Shown one piece after another: positions 1 to 8,338 of a stretch of DNA of 64,000 nt; position 1 is the first letter of the stretch, and the number at the start of each line of letters is the position of its first letter. A program made the translations under genes and the position numbers. The notes under the pieces were generated by a model. That model had not been told where the DNA came from. It did no database searches and saw only the letters and a list, made by a program, of their open reading frames with translations. Source of the stretch: Telluria antibiotica (GTDB taxonomy: Bacteria; Pseudomonadota; Gammaproteobacteria; Burkholderiales; Burkholderiaceae_D); NCBI RefSeq assembly GCF_011682055.1, contig NZ_JAAQOM010000010.1:62001-126000 (forward strand), in the 5' to 3' direction.

Positions 1-672
1 CGTGCCGTCGCGCAGGCGCAGCAGCGCGTCGCGGTTGGTCAGCGCGCGCAGTTCGGCGATGCGGTCCAGGCGCACGATGGACGAGCGGTGCACGCGCTGG
101 AACACGCTTGGGTCGAGGCGCAGCGCCAGCGCCTGCAGGCGTTCGCGCACGAGGTAGGTTCGGCTGCCGACGTGCAGGGTGGCGTAGTCGCCGTCGGCCT
201 CGATGCGTTCCACGTCGGTCGCCTCGACGAGCACGGTGCGGGTGCCGACGCGGACGGAGAAGGTGCGCGTCCACGCCGCCGCCGCGGGCCGCGCCGCGTC
301 GGGGCGGCGGTACGGCAAGGCGAGGCGGGCGCGGTCCAGCGCTTCGTCCAGGCGGTCGTCGTCGACGGGTTTCAGCAGGTAGTCGAGCGCGGCCAGGTCG
401 AACGCGCGCACGGCGAAGTTGTCGTGCGCGGTGAGCAGGATTGCGAGCGGCCGCTCGGCGCGGGGCAGGGCGGCCAGCATGTCGAGGCCGTTCCGGCCCG
501 GCATCTCGACGTCGACGAACACGAGGTCCGGACGGACGGCGGCAAGGCCGGCAGCGGCCGTGATGCTGTCGCCGTATTCCGCGACGAGTGCGATGTCCGC
601 ATGGCGCGCGAGCCGCGCCTTCACGGCGAGCCGCGCCAGCGGTTCGTCGTCGACGAGCGCGACGCGGATCAT
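1..672 (-). CDS. LytTR-family response regulator (partial, runs off the left edge)
   Basis: DNA-binding response regulator of the LytR/AlgR type, the cytoplasmic partner of the adjacent kinase. The receiver domain fills about residues 1-120: acidic pocket D8-D9, phospho-acceptor D54 in the context FVDVEMPG, and the conserved lysine in YLLKPVD. A LytTR DNA-binding domain follows from about residue 135, with the typical stretch VFQRVHRSSIVRL. The reading frame is still open at base 1, so 224 codons are visible and the last residues of LytTR are missing. The start codon overlaps the kinase stop as ATGA, which indicates translational coupling and fixes the start. The target promoters are not visible here. 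Confidence 0.9.
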   Translation of the reverse strand, partial: MIRVALVDDEPLARLAVKARLARHADIALVAEYGDSITAAAGLAAVRPDLVFVDVEMPGRNGLDMLAALPRAERPLAILLTAHDNFAVRAFDLAALDYLLKPVDDDRLDEALDRARLALPYRRPDAARPAAAAWTRTFSVRVGTRTVLVEATDVERIEADGDYATLHVGSRTYLVRERLQALALRLDPSVFQRVHRSSIVRLDRIAELRALTNRDALLRLRDGT

Positions 673-1694
673 GCGGCCTCCCGCAGCGGCAGCACGAGGG
701 CCACGTGGAAGCGGCCGTCGGCGCGCCAGCCCGCGTCGACGCGCTGGGCATCGCCGTACAGGTGGCGCAGGCGCTCCGCCACGTTGGGCAGGCCGATGCC
801 GCGGCCTGGCGCCGCCGGCTGCGCGCCGTCGTTGTGCACGTCGACGCGCAGCGCGGCGCCGTGGCGCGCGATGCGGATGTCGATGCGGCCGGGCGCACCG
901 AGCGGCGCGATGCCGTGGCGGACCGCGTTCTCCACGATCGGCTGCAGCATCAGGTAGGGGACGGCGGCATCGAGCAGGTCGGGGCCCGCGTGCATCGTCA
1001 GCTGCAGGCGGTCGCCGAGGCGCGCCTTCTCGATGTCCAGGTACGTTTCCGTGAGCGCCAGTTCCTCGGCCAGCGAGTGCTCGTGGCGACCGTCGTGCGC
1101 GAGCGTGGCGCGCAGGAATTCGGATACGCTGGCGAGCATGCGGTTCGCGTCGCGGTTCGCACCGGCCGCGACGAGCGCCGACACGGCGTTCAGCGTGTTG
1201 AACAGGAAGTGCGGATTGACTTGCAGCCGCAGCGCGCGCAGCTCGGCGTTGCGCGCGTCCGCGAGCGCCTGCGCGAGGCGCAGCCGGGTGCGCTGCAGCG
1301 ACACGTAGTACACGGCCACCGCGTGCATGGCGCAGAACGCGATCAGCGCGAGCCAGCAGCTGTCCAGGCCCCGCACCAGGTCGCCCCAGTGGTAGCCCTG
1401 CTCCAGCCCGAGCGCGATCGCCAGACGCTGGCCCAGCAAGCTGTTCACGACGGACATCGCATACGTCACGGCCAGCAGCACGAGGGCCATCGCCCACCAC
1501 GCGCGGCCCTGGCGCCACAGGGCGCGCTGCATCAGCGTCAGCGGCACGGTCCAGACGGCGCAGGCGACGAAGAAGAGGATGCGGAATTCGGTCGCGTGGC
1601 CATGGCCGAGTGCCGGCAGGCCGAGGATGACCATGCAGGCGAACACCGGCAGGGCGGCGAACACGGGGATGGCCAGCGGGATGTCGTCTTTCAC
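669..1694 (-). CDS. LytS-like sensor histidine kinase (His_kinase PF06580 type)
   Basis: Membrane sensor kinase that would phosphorylate the downstream LytTR regulator. The first 130 residues are four or five hydrophobic segments with no obvious extracellular domain. A short coiled linker (about 132-155) leads into the His_kinase box, LRLQVNPHFLFNTLN, with phospho-acceptor H162. The ATPase part follows with an N-box (PIVENAVRHGIA) and a glycine box (GRGIGLPNVAERL). The length of 341 residues fits this small kinase class. It overlaps the response regulator by 4 bases. The stimulus cannot be read from the sequence. Confidence 0.9.
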   Translation of the reverse strand: MKDDIPLAIPVFAALPVFACMVILGLPALGHGHATEFRILFFVACAVWTVPLTLMQRALWRQGRAWWAMALVLLAVTYAMSVVNSLLGQRLAIALGLEQGYHWGDLVRGLDSCWLALIAFCAMHAVAVYYVSLQRTRLRLAQALADARNAELRALRLQVNPHFLFNTLNAVSALVAAGANRDANRMLASVSEFLRATLAHDGRHEHSLAEELALTETYLDIEKARLGDRLQLTMHAGPDLLDAAVPYLMLQPIVENAVRHGIAPLGAPGRIDIRIARHGAALRVDVHNDGAQPAAPGRGIGLPNVAERLRHLYGDAQRVDAGWRADGRFHVALVLPLREAA

Positions 1695-1734
1695 GGGAGG
1701 CTCGTGCGCGAGGAAGCGGTCATTCTAGCCTGCG

Positions 1735-2229
1735 TCAGTGTCCGATGGAATACAGCATCGCGTTGATTTTCCAGCCGTCGTCCGTACGCACGAGCTGCCA
1801 CGTCTCGCTGCCGCGGTTCGTGACCTTGCCTTCTTCGAGGAACTCGAAGTCGAACCACACCGACGCGACGGTGCCGTTCGTGTCGATGCGCACGTCGTGG
1901 AAGCGTTCCTCGATCGGTTTGGTGGAGCGCTGGACGAAGCCGGCGAAGTCCTGCCACGTCGACGGCATCGTCCGCGGCGCGGCCGGGTTGCGGGATTTCG
2001 CGGCGGCGTACGTCGTTTCGTCCAGCGCGGATCGCCAGGCGCCGCCTTCGGGCATGAACAGCGACCCGAGGGTCTTGCCGTCGTGGGCGACGATGGCGGT
2101 CTGGAATTGCTGCACGACCTGGCGGATGGCGGCGACGTCGGCGTCGGTGGTGACATTGGCCGCGTGGCCCGGCGTGCCGAAGGAGGCTGCGAGGCAGGCG
2201 GCGAGGATGAGCGAGAGAGCAGCGCGCAT
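1735..2229 (-). CDS. Secreted NTF2-like (SnoaL/DUF4440-type) protein
   Basis: Small protein of 164 residues with a Sec signal peptide (about residues 1-23, cleavage after GHA). The mature part has the NTF2-like pattern: a first helix AAIRQVVQQFQTAIVAHD, a middle region, and C-terminal strands ending in GWKINAMLYSIG. Such cone-shaped domains bind small ligands or act as isomerases; no catalytic residue can be assigned, so the function is unknown. The frame extends 57 codons further upstream, but only the start used here gives a signal peptide. It lies 40 bp upstream of the kinase gene on the same strand. Confidence 0.7.
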   Translation of the reverse strand: MRAALSLILAACLAASFGTPGHAANVTTDADVAAIRQVVQQFQTAIVAHDGKTLGSLFMPEGGAWRSALDETTYAAAKSRNPAAPRTMPSTWQDFAGFVQRSTKPIEERFHDVRIDTNGTVASVWFDFEFLEEGKVTNRGSETWQLVRTDDGWKINAMLYSIGH

Positions 2230-2415
2230 GATGAATTCCGAAGTGGTGGAGACGCCACGATAGCGGCGCCCGCCACGCCCGGTCGAGCGGGTTGCGCCGG
2301 ACCGTGCACGCCACGCCGCGAACCGGTGGCGCCAGGTTGCGGCGGCGTCGCTCGGCAGGCCGCCGCCACCCGCATGGCCAGGTGCGCGACACCATGACAA
2401 CGGCGACGAGTGTCG

Positions 2416-3033
2416 TCAACCTTGCGCGGCCGCGAGCTGCGCATCCGCTTCCGCGGCCCGGCGCGCGGCCGGACGCGAACTGACGCGGTCGATGTACGCC
2501 ATGACCTCGGGCAGTTCCGGCACGAGCTTGAACATCGTCATCCAGCCGAGGGCCGTGCCCCACAGGACGTCGGCCGCGGAAAAGCGCTCGCCCAGCAGGT
2601 AAGGGCCTGCGCGCAGCTGGCGCGTCAGCGTGGCCAGCATCGTGTCGAAGTCGCCGTAGGGGCACATCATCGGCGGCGCCGGCTCGCGCTTCATCGCGAC
2701 GTCGTTGATCGCCGGTTCGAACGACGAGCCGTAGAACGCGAGCCAGCGCAGGTAGGGGCCGCGCAGCGGGTCGCCCGGCGCCGGCGCGAGGCCCGCATCG
2801 GGAAACAGGTCGGCGAGGTGGATGAAGATCGCGGGCTGTTCGGTGACGAGGGCGTCGTCGTGCACGATGGCGGGCACCTTGCCCATCGGGTTGACGGCCA
2901 GGTAGGCCGGCGCGCGCTGCTCGTTCTTCTTGAGGTTCAGCACGTGCAGGTCGTAGGGCGCGCCCAGCTCCTCGAGCAGGATGCGGGTGGCGCCGGAGCG
3001 CGAATTCGGGGCGTGGAAGAAGGTCAGGTTCAT
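2416..3033 (-). CDS. Glutathione S-transferase family protein
   Basis: Cytosolic GST-like enzyme of 205 residues, expected to use glutathione on an electrophile or peroxide. Residues 1-78 form the thioredoxin-like domain: beta1 NLTFFHAPNSRSG with a serine-rich active-site loop, the cis-proline in GKVPAI, and the glutathione gamma-Glu contact loop LVTEQPAIFIHLAD. The rest is the all-helical domain, including the conserved YLLGERFSAADVLWG. The frame extends 15 codons upstream, but the start used has a GAGG Shine-Dalgarno 5-6 bases before it. A second unrelated GST lies at 16982-17578. Confidence 0.9.
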   Translation of the reverse strand: MNLTFFHAPNSRSGATRILLEELGAPYDLHVLNLKKNEQRAPAYLAVNPMGKVPAIVHDDALVTEQPAIFIHLADLFPDAGLAPAPGDPLRGPYLRWLAFYGSSFEPAINDVAMKREPAPPMMCPYGDFDTMLATLTRQLRAGPYLLGERFSAADVLWGTALGWMTMFKLVPELPEVMAYIDRVSSRPAARRAAEADAQLAAAQG

Positions 3034-3142
3034 GGCGTCCTCGTGATGGCGGTGAATTGCCAGCTTAGGCGCCGTCACGACCGCGGTCTTGGAAAAACGC
3101 GAATGCTAGAATCGCGGGATTCTCACGACTGCGACGAGATCG

Positions 3143-3967
3143 ATGAGCAATCTGCATACCGTTACGGACCGCGCCAAGGGTGTGGTCGCACCGGCGCTTG
3201 CCGGCCGGATGTTCCGCCTCGGCCGCTACCTGCCGCCGCCCGACCTGGCGCCGTTCCTCGACCATTACTGGGTCGTCGAGTGGGACTTGCGGGGCCGTCC
3301 CGCGCACACGCAGCGCACCTTGCCTTACCCTTGCGTGCACGTTGTGTTCGACCGCGCCCGCACGGGCATCTGGGGACTCACGACGGGCCCGTTCGATTAT
3401 GAATTGAAGGATGCGGGCAAGGTATGCGGCCTGCGTTTCCGGCCCGGCGCTTTCCGCGCCTTCCTCGGCCGGCCGCTGCACACGATCACGGACAAGGTGC
3501 TGCCGCTGTCCGCCGTCTTCCCGTGGGACGAGATGGCCGCGCAGGACGCCGTGCTGGACACGCCCGACGACACGGCGATGGTCGACGCGGCGAACGCGCT
3601 GCTGCGCACCGTCCTGCCGGCGCCCGACCCGCAGGTGGACAAGATCGCCGCCATCCTGCGCGCGGTCGAAGGTACGCCCGGCCTGACGCACGTCGAGGCG
3701 CTGGCTGGCGTGGCCGGCATGGGCGTGCGCAGCCTGCAGGCGCTGTTCGGCGAGTACGTGGGCGTGAGCCCGAAATGGGTGATCCGGCGCTTCCGCCTGC
3801 ACGAGGCGGCGGACCAGTTGGCGACCGGTGCCGACGTCGACCTGGCCACGCTGGCGCAAGGCCTCGGCTATTTCGACCAGGCCCATTTCACATCGGACTT
3901 CCGCCGGCTGGTGGGCAAGTCGCCCGGGCGGTATCGCGAGGAAGCGCGGCGCACTGCTGGCGCGTGA
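3143..3967 (+). CDS. AraC-family transcriptional regulator with DUF6597-type N-terminus
   Basis: Transcriptional regulator of 274 residues. The N-terminal part (about 20-140) has the pattern YLPPPDLAPFLDHYWVVEWD seen in AraC regulators with a DUF6597 sensor domain. The C-terminal 100 residues are the double helix-turn-helix: ALAGVAGMGVRSLQALFGEY, then LAQGLGYFDQAHFTSDFRRL and the closing GKSPGRYR motif. It is divergent from the GST gene with about 110 bp between starts, so the GST is a possible but unproven target. No ligand can be inferred. Confidence 0.88.
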   Translation: MSNLHTVTDRAKGVVAPALAGRMFRLGRYLPPPDLAPFLDHYWVVEWDLRGRPAHTQRTLPYPCVHVVFDRARTGIWGLTTGPFDYELKDAGKVCGLRFRPGAFRAFLGRPLHTITDKVLPLSAVFPWDEMAAQDAVLDTPDDTAMVDAANALLRTVLPAPDPQVDKIAAILRAVEGTPGLTHVEALAGVAGMGVRSLQALFGEYVGVSPKWVIRRFRLHEAADQLATGADVDLATLAQGLGYFDQAHFTSDFRRLVGKSPGRYREEARRTAGA

Positions 3968-4059
3968 CGCGCCGCAAGATGATCGACCGACAACGGATGG
4001 CGGGCGCAGCGCCTGGCTGCGCTGGCGCAACTGTCAACACTTTGTTGGTTCTGCGCAAT

Positions 4060-4147
4060 TCACGTGACATTTTCCGGTGGGAAAATTATTTCCGGTGGTA
4101 AAATCCGGTTACTACGGGAAAATAATTTTTTGTCGGTATTTCTACCA
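4060..4147 (+). promoter_or_regulatory. AT-rich region with tandem TTCCGGTGG repeats before the beta-helix lipoprotein gene
   Basis: Two near-identical copies of TTTCCGGTGGKAAAAT lie at about 4071-4086 and 4088-4104, the first also readable as the inverted repeat ATTTTCC-GGT-GGGAAAAT, followed by a third related half-site (CCGGTTACTACGGGAAAAT). The stretch is strikingly AT-rich against its surroundings. Repeats placed just before a gene start suggest a regulator binding region; no matching regulator is identifiable. Confidence 0.45.
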
Positions 4148-4165
4148 TTGACTCGAGATTACAAA

Positions 4166-5902
4166 TTGAAATCTAAATCCAGCCGCGCAGTAATGTTGAC
4201 CGCCATCCTCGGTACCGTGGGCACGTTGTCCGCCTGCGGCGGAGGCGGCGGCATGGGTGAACCGGTATCGACGACGGCATCCACGACGTCGACCGCATCG
4301 TCCATGCCGTCGGTACCCACGGCGACGCCGCCGTCCACGACGCCCACGACGACCGAATCCACGCCGCCTGCGACGGTGACCACGGCGCCCGCACCCGCAC
4401 CCGTGCCGGCACCTGCACCGACGCCGACGACCGCCGACATCGCGTCCAGCCTTCCTCCGCCCCCGATCGCGGCGACGCTGCTCGGGCAGGAAAGCTATTC
4501 GCCGGCAACGCAGTACTCGTCCAACTTTTGCCAGGACGGCCAGTACCCGACGCAATGGAATTGGAACCCGGCGTCGATCGTGACGCAGGCCGCGCCGGCG
4601 ACGTCCGGCACGCCGAAGATCGTGCAGGTGCGCGACGGTGTGCCCATCGCGACCTATACCGCGCTGGGCGGCGACCCGGCCACGCGTTCCAAGCCCAACA
4701 GCGAAAATGGCACCGACACGAGCGTCGGTCCATTCCGCCGGGCGCCTTACCTCCAATGGAAGAGCGGCGACACGTTCCTCGTCTACCCGGCGGTCTATAG
4801 CGGCAAGGACATGCAGATCTACATCGGCCCGAACTTCGCCAACGATGCGGACTTCAAAGCCGGCAAATACGTGGTGCCGAGCAACATCACGATCCGCGGC
4901 GTTACGGTCGACGGCAAGCGTCCGGTGATCGTCAATCCGCCGACGGGCGCTTCGAACTCGACCTACGGACAGGGCCTCATCTACATCGACGGTGCGTACG
5001 ATGCGGACAAGAAGGTCACGGCGTGGGCGAGCAACATCACGATCGAAAATCTCGACATCGTCGATTCGCCGACCGGCGGCAGGCTCGGCAAGGCGGCGAT
5101 CTACGTCAACGCGGCCAAGGACCTGACGTTGCGTAATGTCCGCATCGCCGGCTTCAAGCAGCACAGCGCCAACGGTATTTTCTCGACCGGTAACACGGCG
5201 GGCTCGATCGTGTTCGAAAACGTCGAACTCGACAGCAACGGCGGCGGCGGCGGCCCCGAGCACAATGCGTACATCAACGGCAGCACCACCGATCCGACGT
5301 TCACCTTCCGCGTGACGGGTTCGTGGAGCCACGATTCGTACTACGGCCACGAGCTGAAATCGCGTGCGCAGCGGACGATCATCGAAGGCTCGTACCTGAC
5401 CGGCCACCGTGCCGCGACGGGCGAGCTGGGCGAGTCGTACCTGCTCGACGTCCCCGATGGTGGCGAACTGACCGTGCGTAACACGATCTTCGTGAAGAAT
5501 TTCTCCGGCAATGGCTCGAATGGCGCATCGTTGACGTTCGGCGTGGAGTCGGCCCTGGCCACGCGCAGCTGGGGGCTCACCGTCGAACACAATACGTTCG
5601 TGGCGATGTCGCGCTATTACGACGACGCGAAGCACAAGCCGTATCCCTTGTACGTCAGCAGCAAGGCGCTGGGTGACAAGAAGATCGATTCGAATGTGTA
5701 CGTCGGCTATTGCACGGGCGACGTGACGCGCGATGCGCCCGGCACGAATGCGGTGACCCTGAACTTCAACGACATCGACCTGAGCTATCGTCCGCGCCTG
5801 CCGCGCTTGACCGGTGACCTGAGCATCATCGGCACCAAGTCGTACTGGCACACGGCACAATCGGCGACGCGCAAGACCAACGCCGTCGGCGCACGCGACT
5901 GA
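4166..5902 (+). CDS. Surface lipoprotein with right-handed beta-helix (pectate-lyase-like) domain
   Basis: Predicted outer-membrane or surface lipoprotein. The lipobox LSAC follows a short hydrophobic stretch. A TTG start at 4166 supplies the needed basic n-region (MKSKSSRAV); ATG 4193 gives almost no positive charge, and the frame is also open to GTG 4064, so the start is uncertain. After the cysteine come a glycine run and about 70 residues rich in Pro, Thr, Ser and Ala, a flexible wall-spanning linker. The remaining ~430 residues show repeated beta-helix turns (NITIRGVTVDG, NITIENLDIVD, DLTLRNVRIAG, SIVFENVELDS), as in polysaccharide lyases and related carbohydrate-active proteins. Catalytic residues and substrate are not identifiable. 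The gene ends 10 bp from the convergent transporter gene. Confidence 0.7.
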   Translation: MKSKSSRAVMLTAILGTVGTLSACGGGGGMGEPVSTTASTTSTASSMPSVPTATPPSTTPTTTESTPPATVTTAPAPAPVPAPAPTPTTADIASSLPPPPIAATLLGQESYSPATQYSSNFCQDGQYPTQWNWNPASIVTQAAPATSGTPKIVQVRDGVPIATYTALGGDPATRSKPNSENGTDTSVGPFRRAPYLQWKSGDTFLVYPAVYSGKDMQIYIGPNFANDADFKAGKYVVPSNITIRGVTVDGKRPVIVNPPTGASNSTYGQGLIYIDGAYDADKKVTAWASNITIENLDIVDSPTGGRLGKAAIYVNAAKDLTLRNVRIAGFKQHSANGIFSTGNTAGSIVFENVELDSNGGGGGPEHNAYINGSTTDPTFTFRVTGSWSHDSYYGHELKSRAQRTIIEGSYLTGHRAATGELGESYLLDVPDGGELTVRNTIFVKNFSGNGSNGASLTFGVESALATRSWGLTVEHNTFVAMSRYYDDAKHKPYPLYVSSKALGDKKIDSNVYVGYCTGDVTRDAPGTNAVTLNFNDIDLSYRPRLPRLTGDLSIIGTKSYWHTAQSATRKTNAVGARD

Positions 5903-5912
5903 TCAAGCCCGG

Positions 5913-7259
5913 TCAGTCGAGGTCATCCTCGTCGGCCCCGCGTTCCAGCTGTGGAATCACTTTCACGAGCAGGATGCGGGGCCCGTTCGTTTTCTTGACG
6001 ACGACGTCGAACTGAGGGAATTCGATGCGCTGGCCCTGCTTGGGGATGTCGCCCAGCTTCGCCATCAACAGCCCGCCGACGGACTCCACCTCGTCCAGTC
6101 CCATCTCTTCGTTATTGATGTCGATGCCGAGCACGCGCTCCAGCGACACGATGGGCAGGCTCGCCTTGCCGATATAAGTGCCATCGCCCTGCGGCAGCCA
6201 GTCGTTCTCGTTGAGGCGGAATTCGTCGCGGATCTCGCCGACGATCGCGCCCAGCAGGTTGTCCAGCGTGATGAAGCCGACGGGGCGCTTGCCCTTTTCG
6301 CCGATCAGTGCGAAGTGCGGGGCGCCGCCGCGGAACCGGCGGAACAGTTCGATCGCGGGCGTGCGCGCGGAGATCAGGTCGACGGGGCGCAGGTACTCCG
6401 TCAGGTCGTCGACGTCCTTGCCGGACTGCTCGGCGAAGAACAAGTCCTTCAGGTGGATCACGCCCAGCACTTCCTCGCCGTCCTCGTCGAAATACGGGTA
6501 GCGCGAGAAGCGGTTGCGGCGCATCGTGTCGAGGTTCTGTTCCAGCGTCCGGCTCGCGTACAGCGCGCTCACCTCGTTAATGGGCCGCATCAGGTCCGAC
6601 ACCGTGTGCTGGGAAAACTCCAGCGACTGCGCGAGGATGTGGCGCTCGTCGTGCGTGAAGCGTTCGCCCGGCGCGCCCGTGTTGGTGCGCAGGATGATCT
6701 TCAATTCGTCGTTCGAATAATGCGTCTCGTGGCTGCCCACGCCCGACAGGCCGGCGATGCGCAGCACGAGGTTCGCGCTTTCGTTCAGCACCCAGATCGC
6801 CGGGTACATCGCCCAGTAAAAGCCGTAGAGCGGCAAGGCGCTCCACAAGCCGACGGCTTCCGGCACGCGGATCGCGAGCGACTTCGGCGCCAGCTCGCCC
6901 ACGACGATGTGCAGGAACGAGATCACGCTGAACGCGACGACGAACGACACGCCGTGGATGATTTGCGCGCTCGTGATGCCGAGCAGCGCAAACACGGGCT
7001 CCATCAGCTTCGCGAACGCGGGTTCGCCCACCCAGCCCAGGCCCAGCGACGCCAGCGTGATGCCCAGCTGGCAGGCGGAGAGATAGGCGTCCAGCTGGCT
7101 GTGGACCTTGAACAGGATGCGTCCGCGCAGGCCGCCCGTCTTGGCGATGGCGCGCACGCGCGTCTTGCGCAGGGTGACGATGCCGAATTCGGCCGCCACG
7201 AAGAAGCCGTTCAGCGCCACCAGCAGCAGCGCGAGAACGACGAGCAGTACGTTTTGCAT
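5913..7259 (-). CDS. CNNM/CorC-family (HlyC-like) transporter, DUF21-CBS-CorC_HlyC
   Basis: Inner-membrane protein of 448 residues. Residues 1-190 are the CNNM/DUF21 transmembrane domain, opening LVVLALLLVALNGFFVAAEF and containing ACQLGITLASLGLGWVGEPA. A CBS pair lies at about 205-330, starting at DLMRPINEVSALYAS, and the C-terminal CorC_HlyC domain covers about 345-435. Characterised relatives move or regulate Mg2+/Co2+ or other divalent cations; the old hemolysin label is misleading. No Shine-Dalgarno is evident before the start. It lies 46 bp downstream of the NhaR-like gene and may be cotranscribed with it. Confidence 0.9.
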   Translation of the reverse strand: MQNVLLVVLALLLVALNGFFVAAEFGIVTLRKTRVRAIAKTGGLRGRILFKVHSQLDAYLSACQLGITLASLGLGWVGEPAFAKLMEPVFALLGITSAQIIHGVSFVVAFSVISFLHIVVGELAPKSLAIRVPEAVGLWSALPLYGFYWAMYPAIWVLNESANLVLRIAGLSGVGSHETHYSNDELKIILRTNTGAPGERFTHDERHILAQSLEFSQHTVSDLMRPINEVSALYASRTLEQNLDTMRRNRFSRYPYFDEDGEEVLGVIHLKDLFFAEQSGKDVDDLTEYLRPVDLISARTPAIELFRRFRGGAPHFALIGEKGKRPVGFITLDNLLGAIVGEIRDEFRLNENDWLPQGDGTYIGKASLPIVSLERVLGIDINNEEMGLDEVESVGGLLMAKLGDIPKQGQRIEFPQFDVVVKKTNGPRILLVKVIPQLERGADEDDLD

Positions 7260-7305
7260 AAATAGTAAATTTGTTCAGAAGGCAAAGCCGGGACCATTGT
7301 AACGG

Positions 7306-8217
7306 TCAGGCCGCGGCGCCGCCTTTTTGCGACCCCGCCAGGATGGCCTCGACCGCCGGATGCATGATCTTGCGGTCGCTCGAAATCATGTAGAACTGTT
7401 CGCGCACGGTCGGCACGAGGCCCACCTGCACGGCGCCGAACTGCTCGGCCACGTCGTCCGCCAGCGCGGCCGGCGCGAAGAACAGGCCCAGGCCGCGCCG
7501 GCCGAACGTGTTGAGGAGGGCGTTGTCCTCGAACTCCCCGACGACGTCCGGCCGGACGTGATGCTGCACGAACCATTCGTCGATCTTGCCGCGCAGGGCA
7601 TTATTACGTGCCGGCAGCAGGAACGGCGCGCTGTTCAGATTCTGCGGAAAGCCCGCGCCGGCGCCGCCGTAGCGCTGCGCGAGCGCGGGCGCGCCCACGA
7701 CGACCATCTCGCTGTCGAACAGCTGGTGGCTGAACACCTTCAACGTCGCGCCGGCGCGCACTTCGCGGTCCGTCAGCACGACGTCCAGCTTGTGCAGCGC
7801 CAGGTCGGCCAACAGCGCCTCGAACTGGTCCTCGTAGCACACGATGCGCACGGGCCGCTCCATCCGCGTGGCCGCTTCCAGCATGCGGTAGGCCGACAGC
7901 TTCGGCAGCGAATCCGAGATGCCCACGGTGAGGCGCGTGCGGCCGCTGTCGAATTCGTTCAGCGCTTCCTGCATCTGCTCGCCCAGCAGGAAGATCTGGT
8001 CGGCATAGCCCAGCGCCAAGCGGCCCGCTTCCGTCAGCACGAGGCGCCGGCCCTGCTGCGCGAACAAGGTCTTGCCCAGCGATTGTTCCAGCAACGTCAG
8101 TTGCGAACTGACCGTCTGCACGGCGAGACCGAGACGTTCGGCAGCCCGCGTGATACCCCCTTCGTTGGCCACGACCCAGAAGTAGTACAGGTGACGGAAA
8201 TTGATGTCGGTTTTCAT
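7306..8217 (-). CDS. nhaR: LysR-family regulator, NhaR-like
   Basis: Transcription factor of 303 residues. The N-terminal winged helix-turn-helix (INFRHLYYFWVVANEGGITR and onward) and the RLVLTEAGRLALGYADQIF segment match NhaR more closely than generic LysR proteins, as does the C-terminal EFEDNALLNTFG and IMHPAVEAI. E. coli NhaR senses Na+ and controls the antiporter gene nhaA; no nhaA is present here. Instead the gene is divergent from the DUF475/TerD cluster with about 120 bp between starts, so control of that cluster or of the downstream CNNM transporter is a reasonable inference. Confidence 0.82.
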   Translation of the reverse strand: MKTDINFRHLYYFWVVANEGGITRAAERLGLAVQTVSSQLTLLEQSLGKTLFAQQGRRLVLTEAGRLALGYADQIFLLGEQMQEALNEFDSGRTRLTVGISDSLPKLSAYRMLEAATRMERPVRIVCYEDQFEALLADLALHKLDVVLTDREVRAGATLKVFSHQLFDSEMVVVGAPALAQRYGGAGAGFPQNLNSAPFLLPARNNALRGKIDEWFVQHHVRPDVVGEFEDNALLNTFGRRGLGLFFAPAALADDVAEQFGAVQVGLVPTVREQFYMISSDRKIMHPAVEAILAGSQKGGAAA

Positions 8218-8338
8218 TATTGAGTGAATAACGCAGGTTTTTCCGAAGTGATTCTCTCGTTATCTTCGCTTTTTCATTCGGATCATCGCCTCTACACTGC
8301 GCCTTGTCAACAACATACATCCCAGAAGGGAGATGAGA

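Noticed and set aside
4270..4430. Repetitive ACG/CCG tracts that might suggest a repeat array or CRISPR
   Set aside because: They encode the Pro/Thr linker of the lipoprotein; there are no regular spacers.
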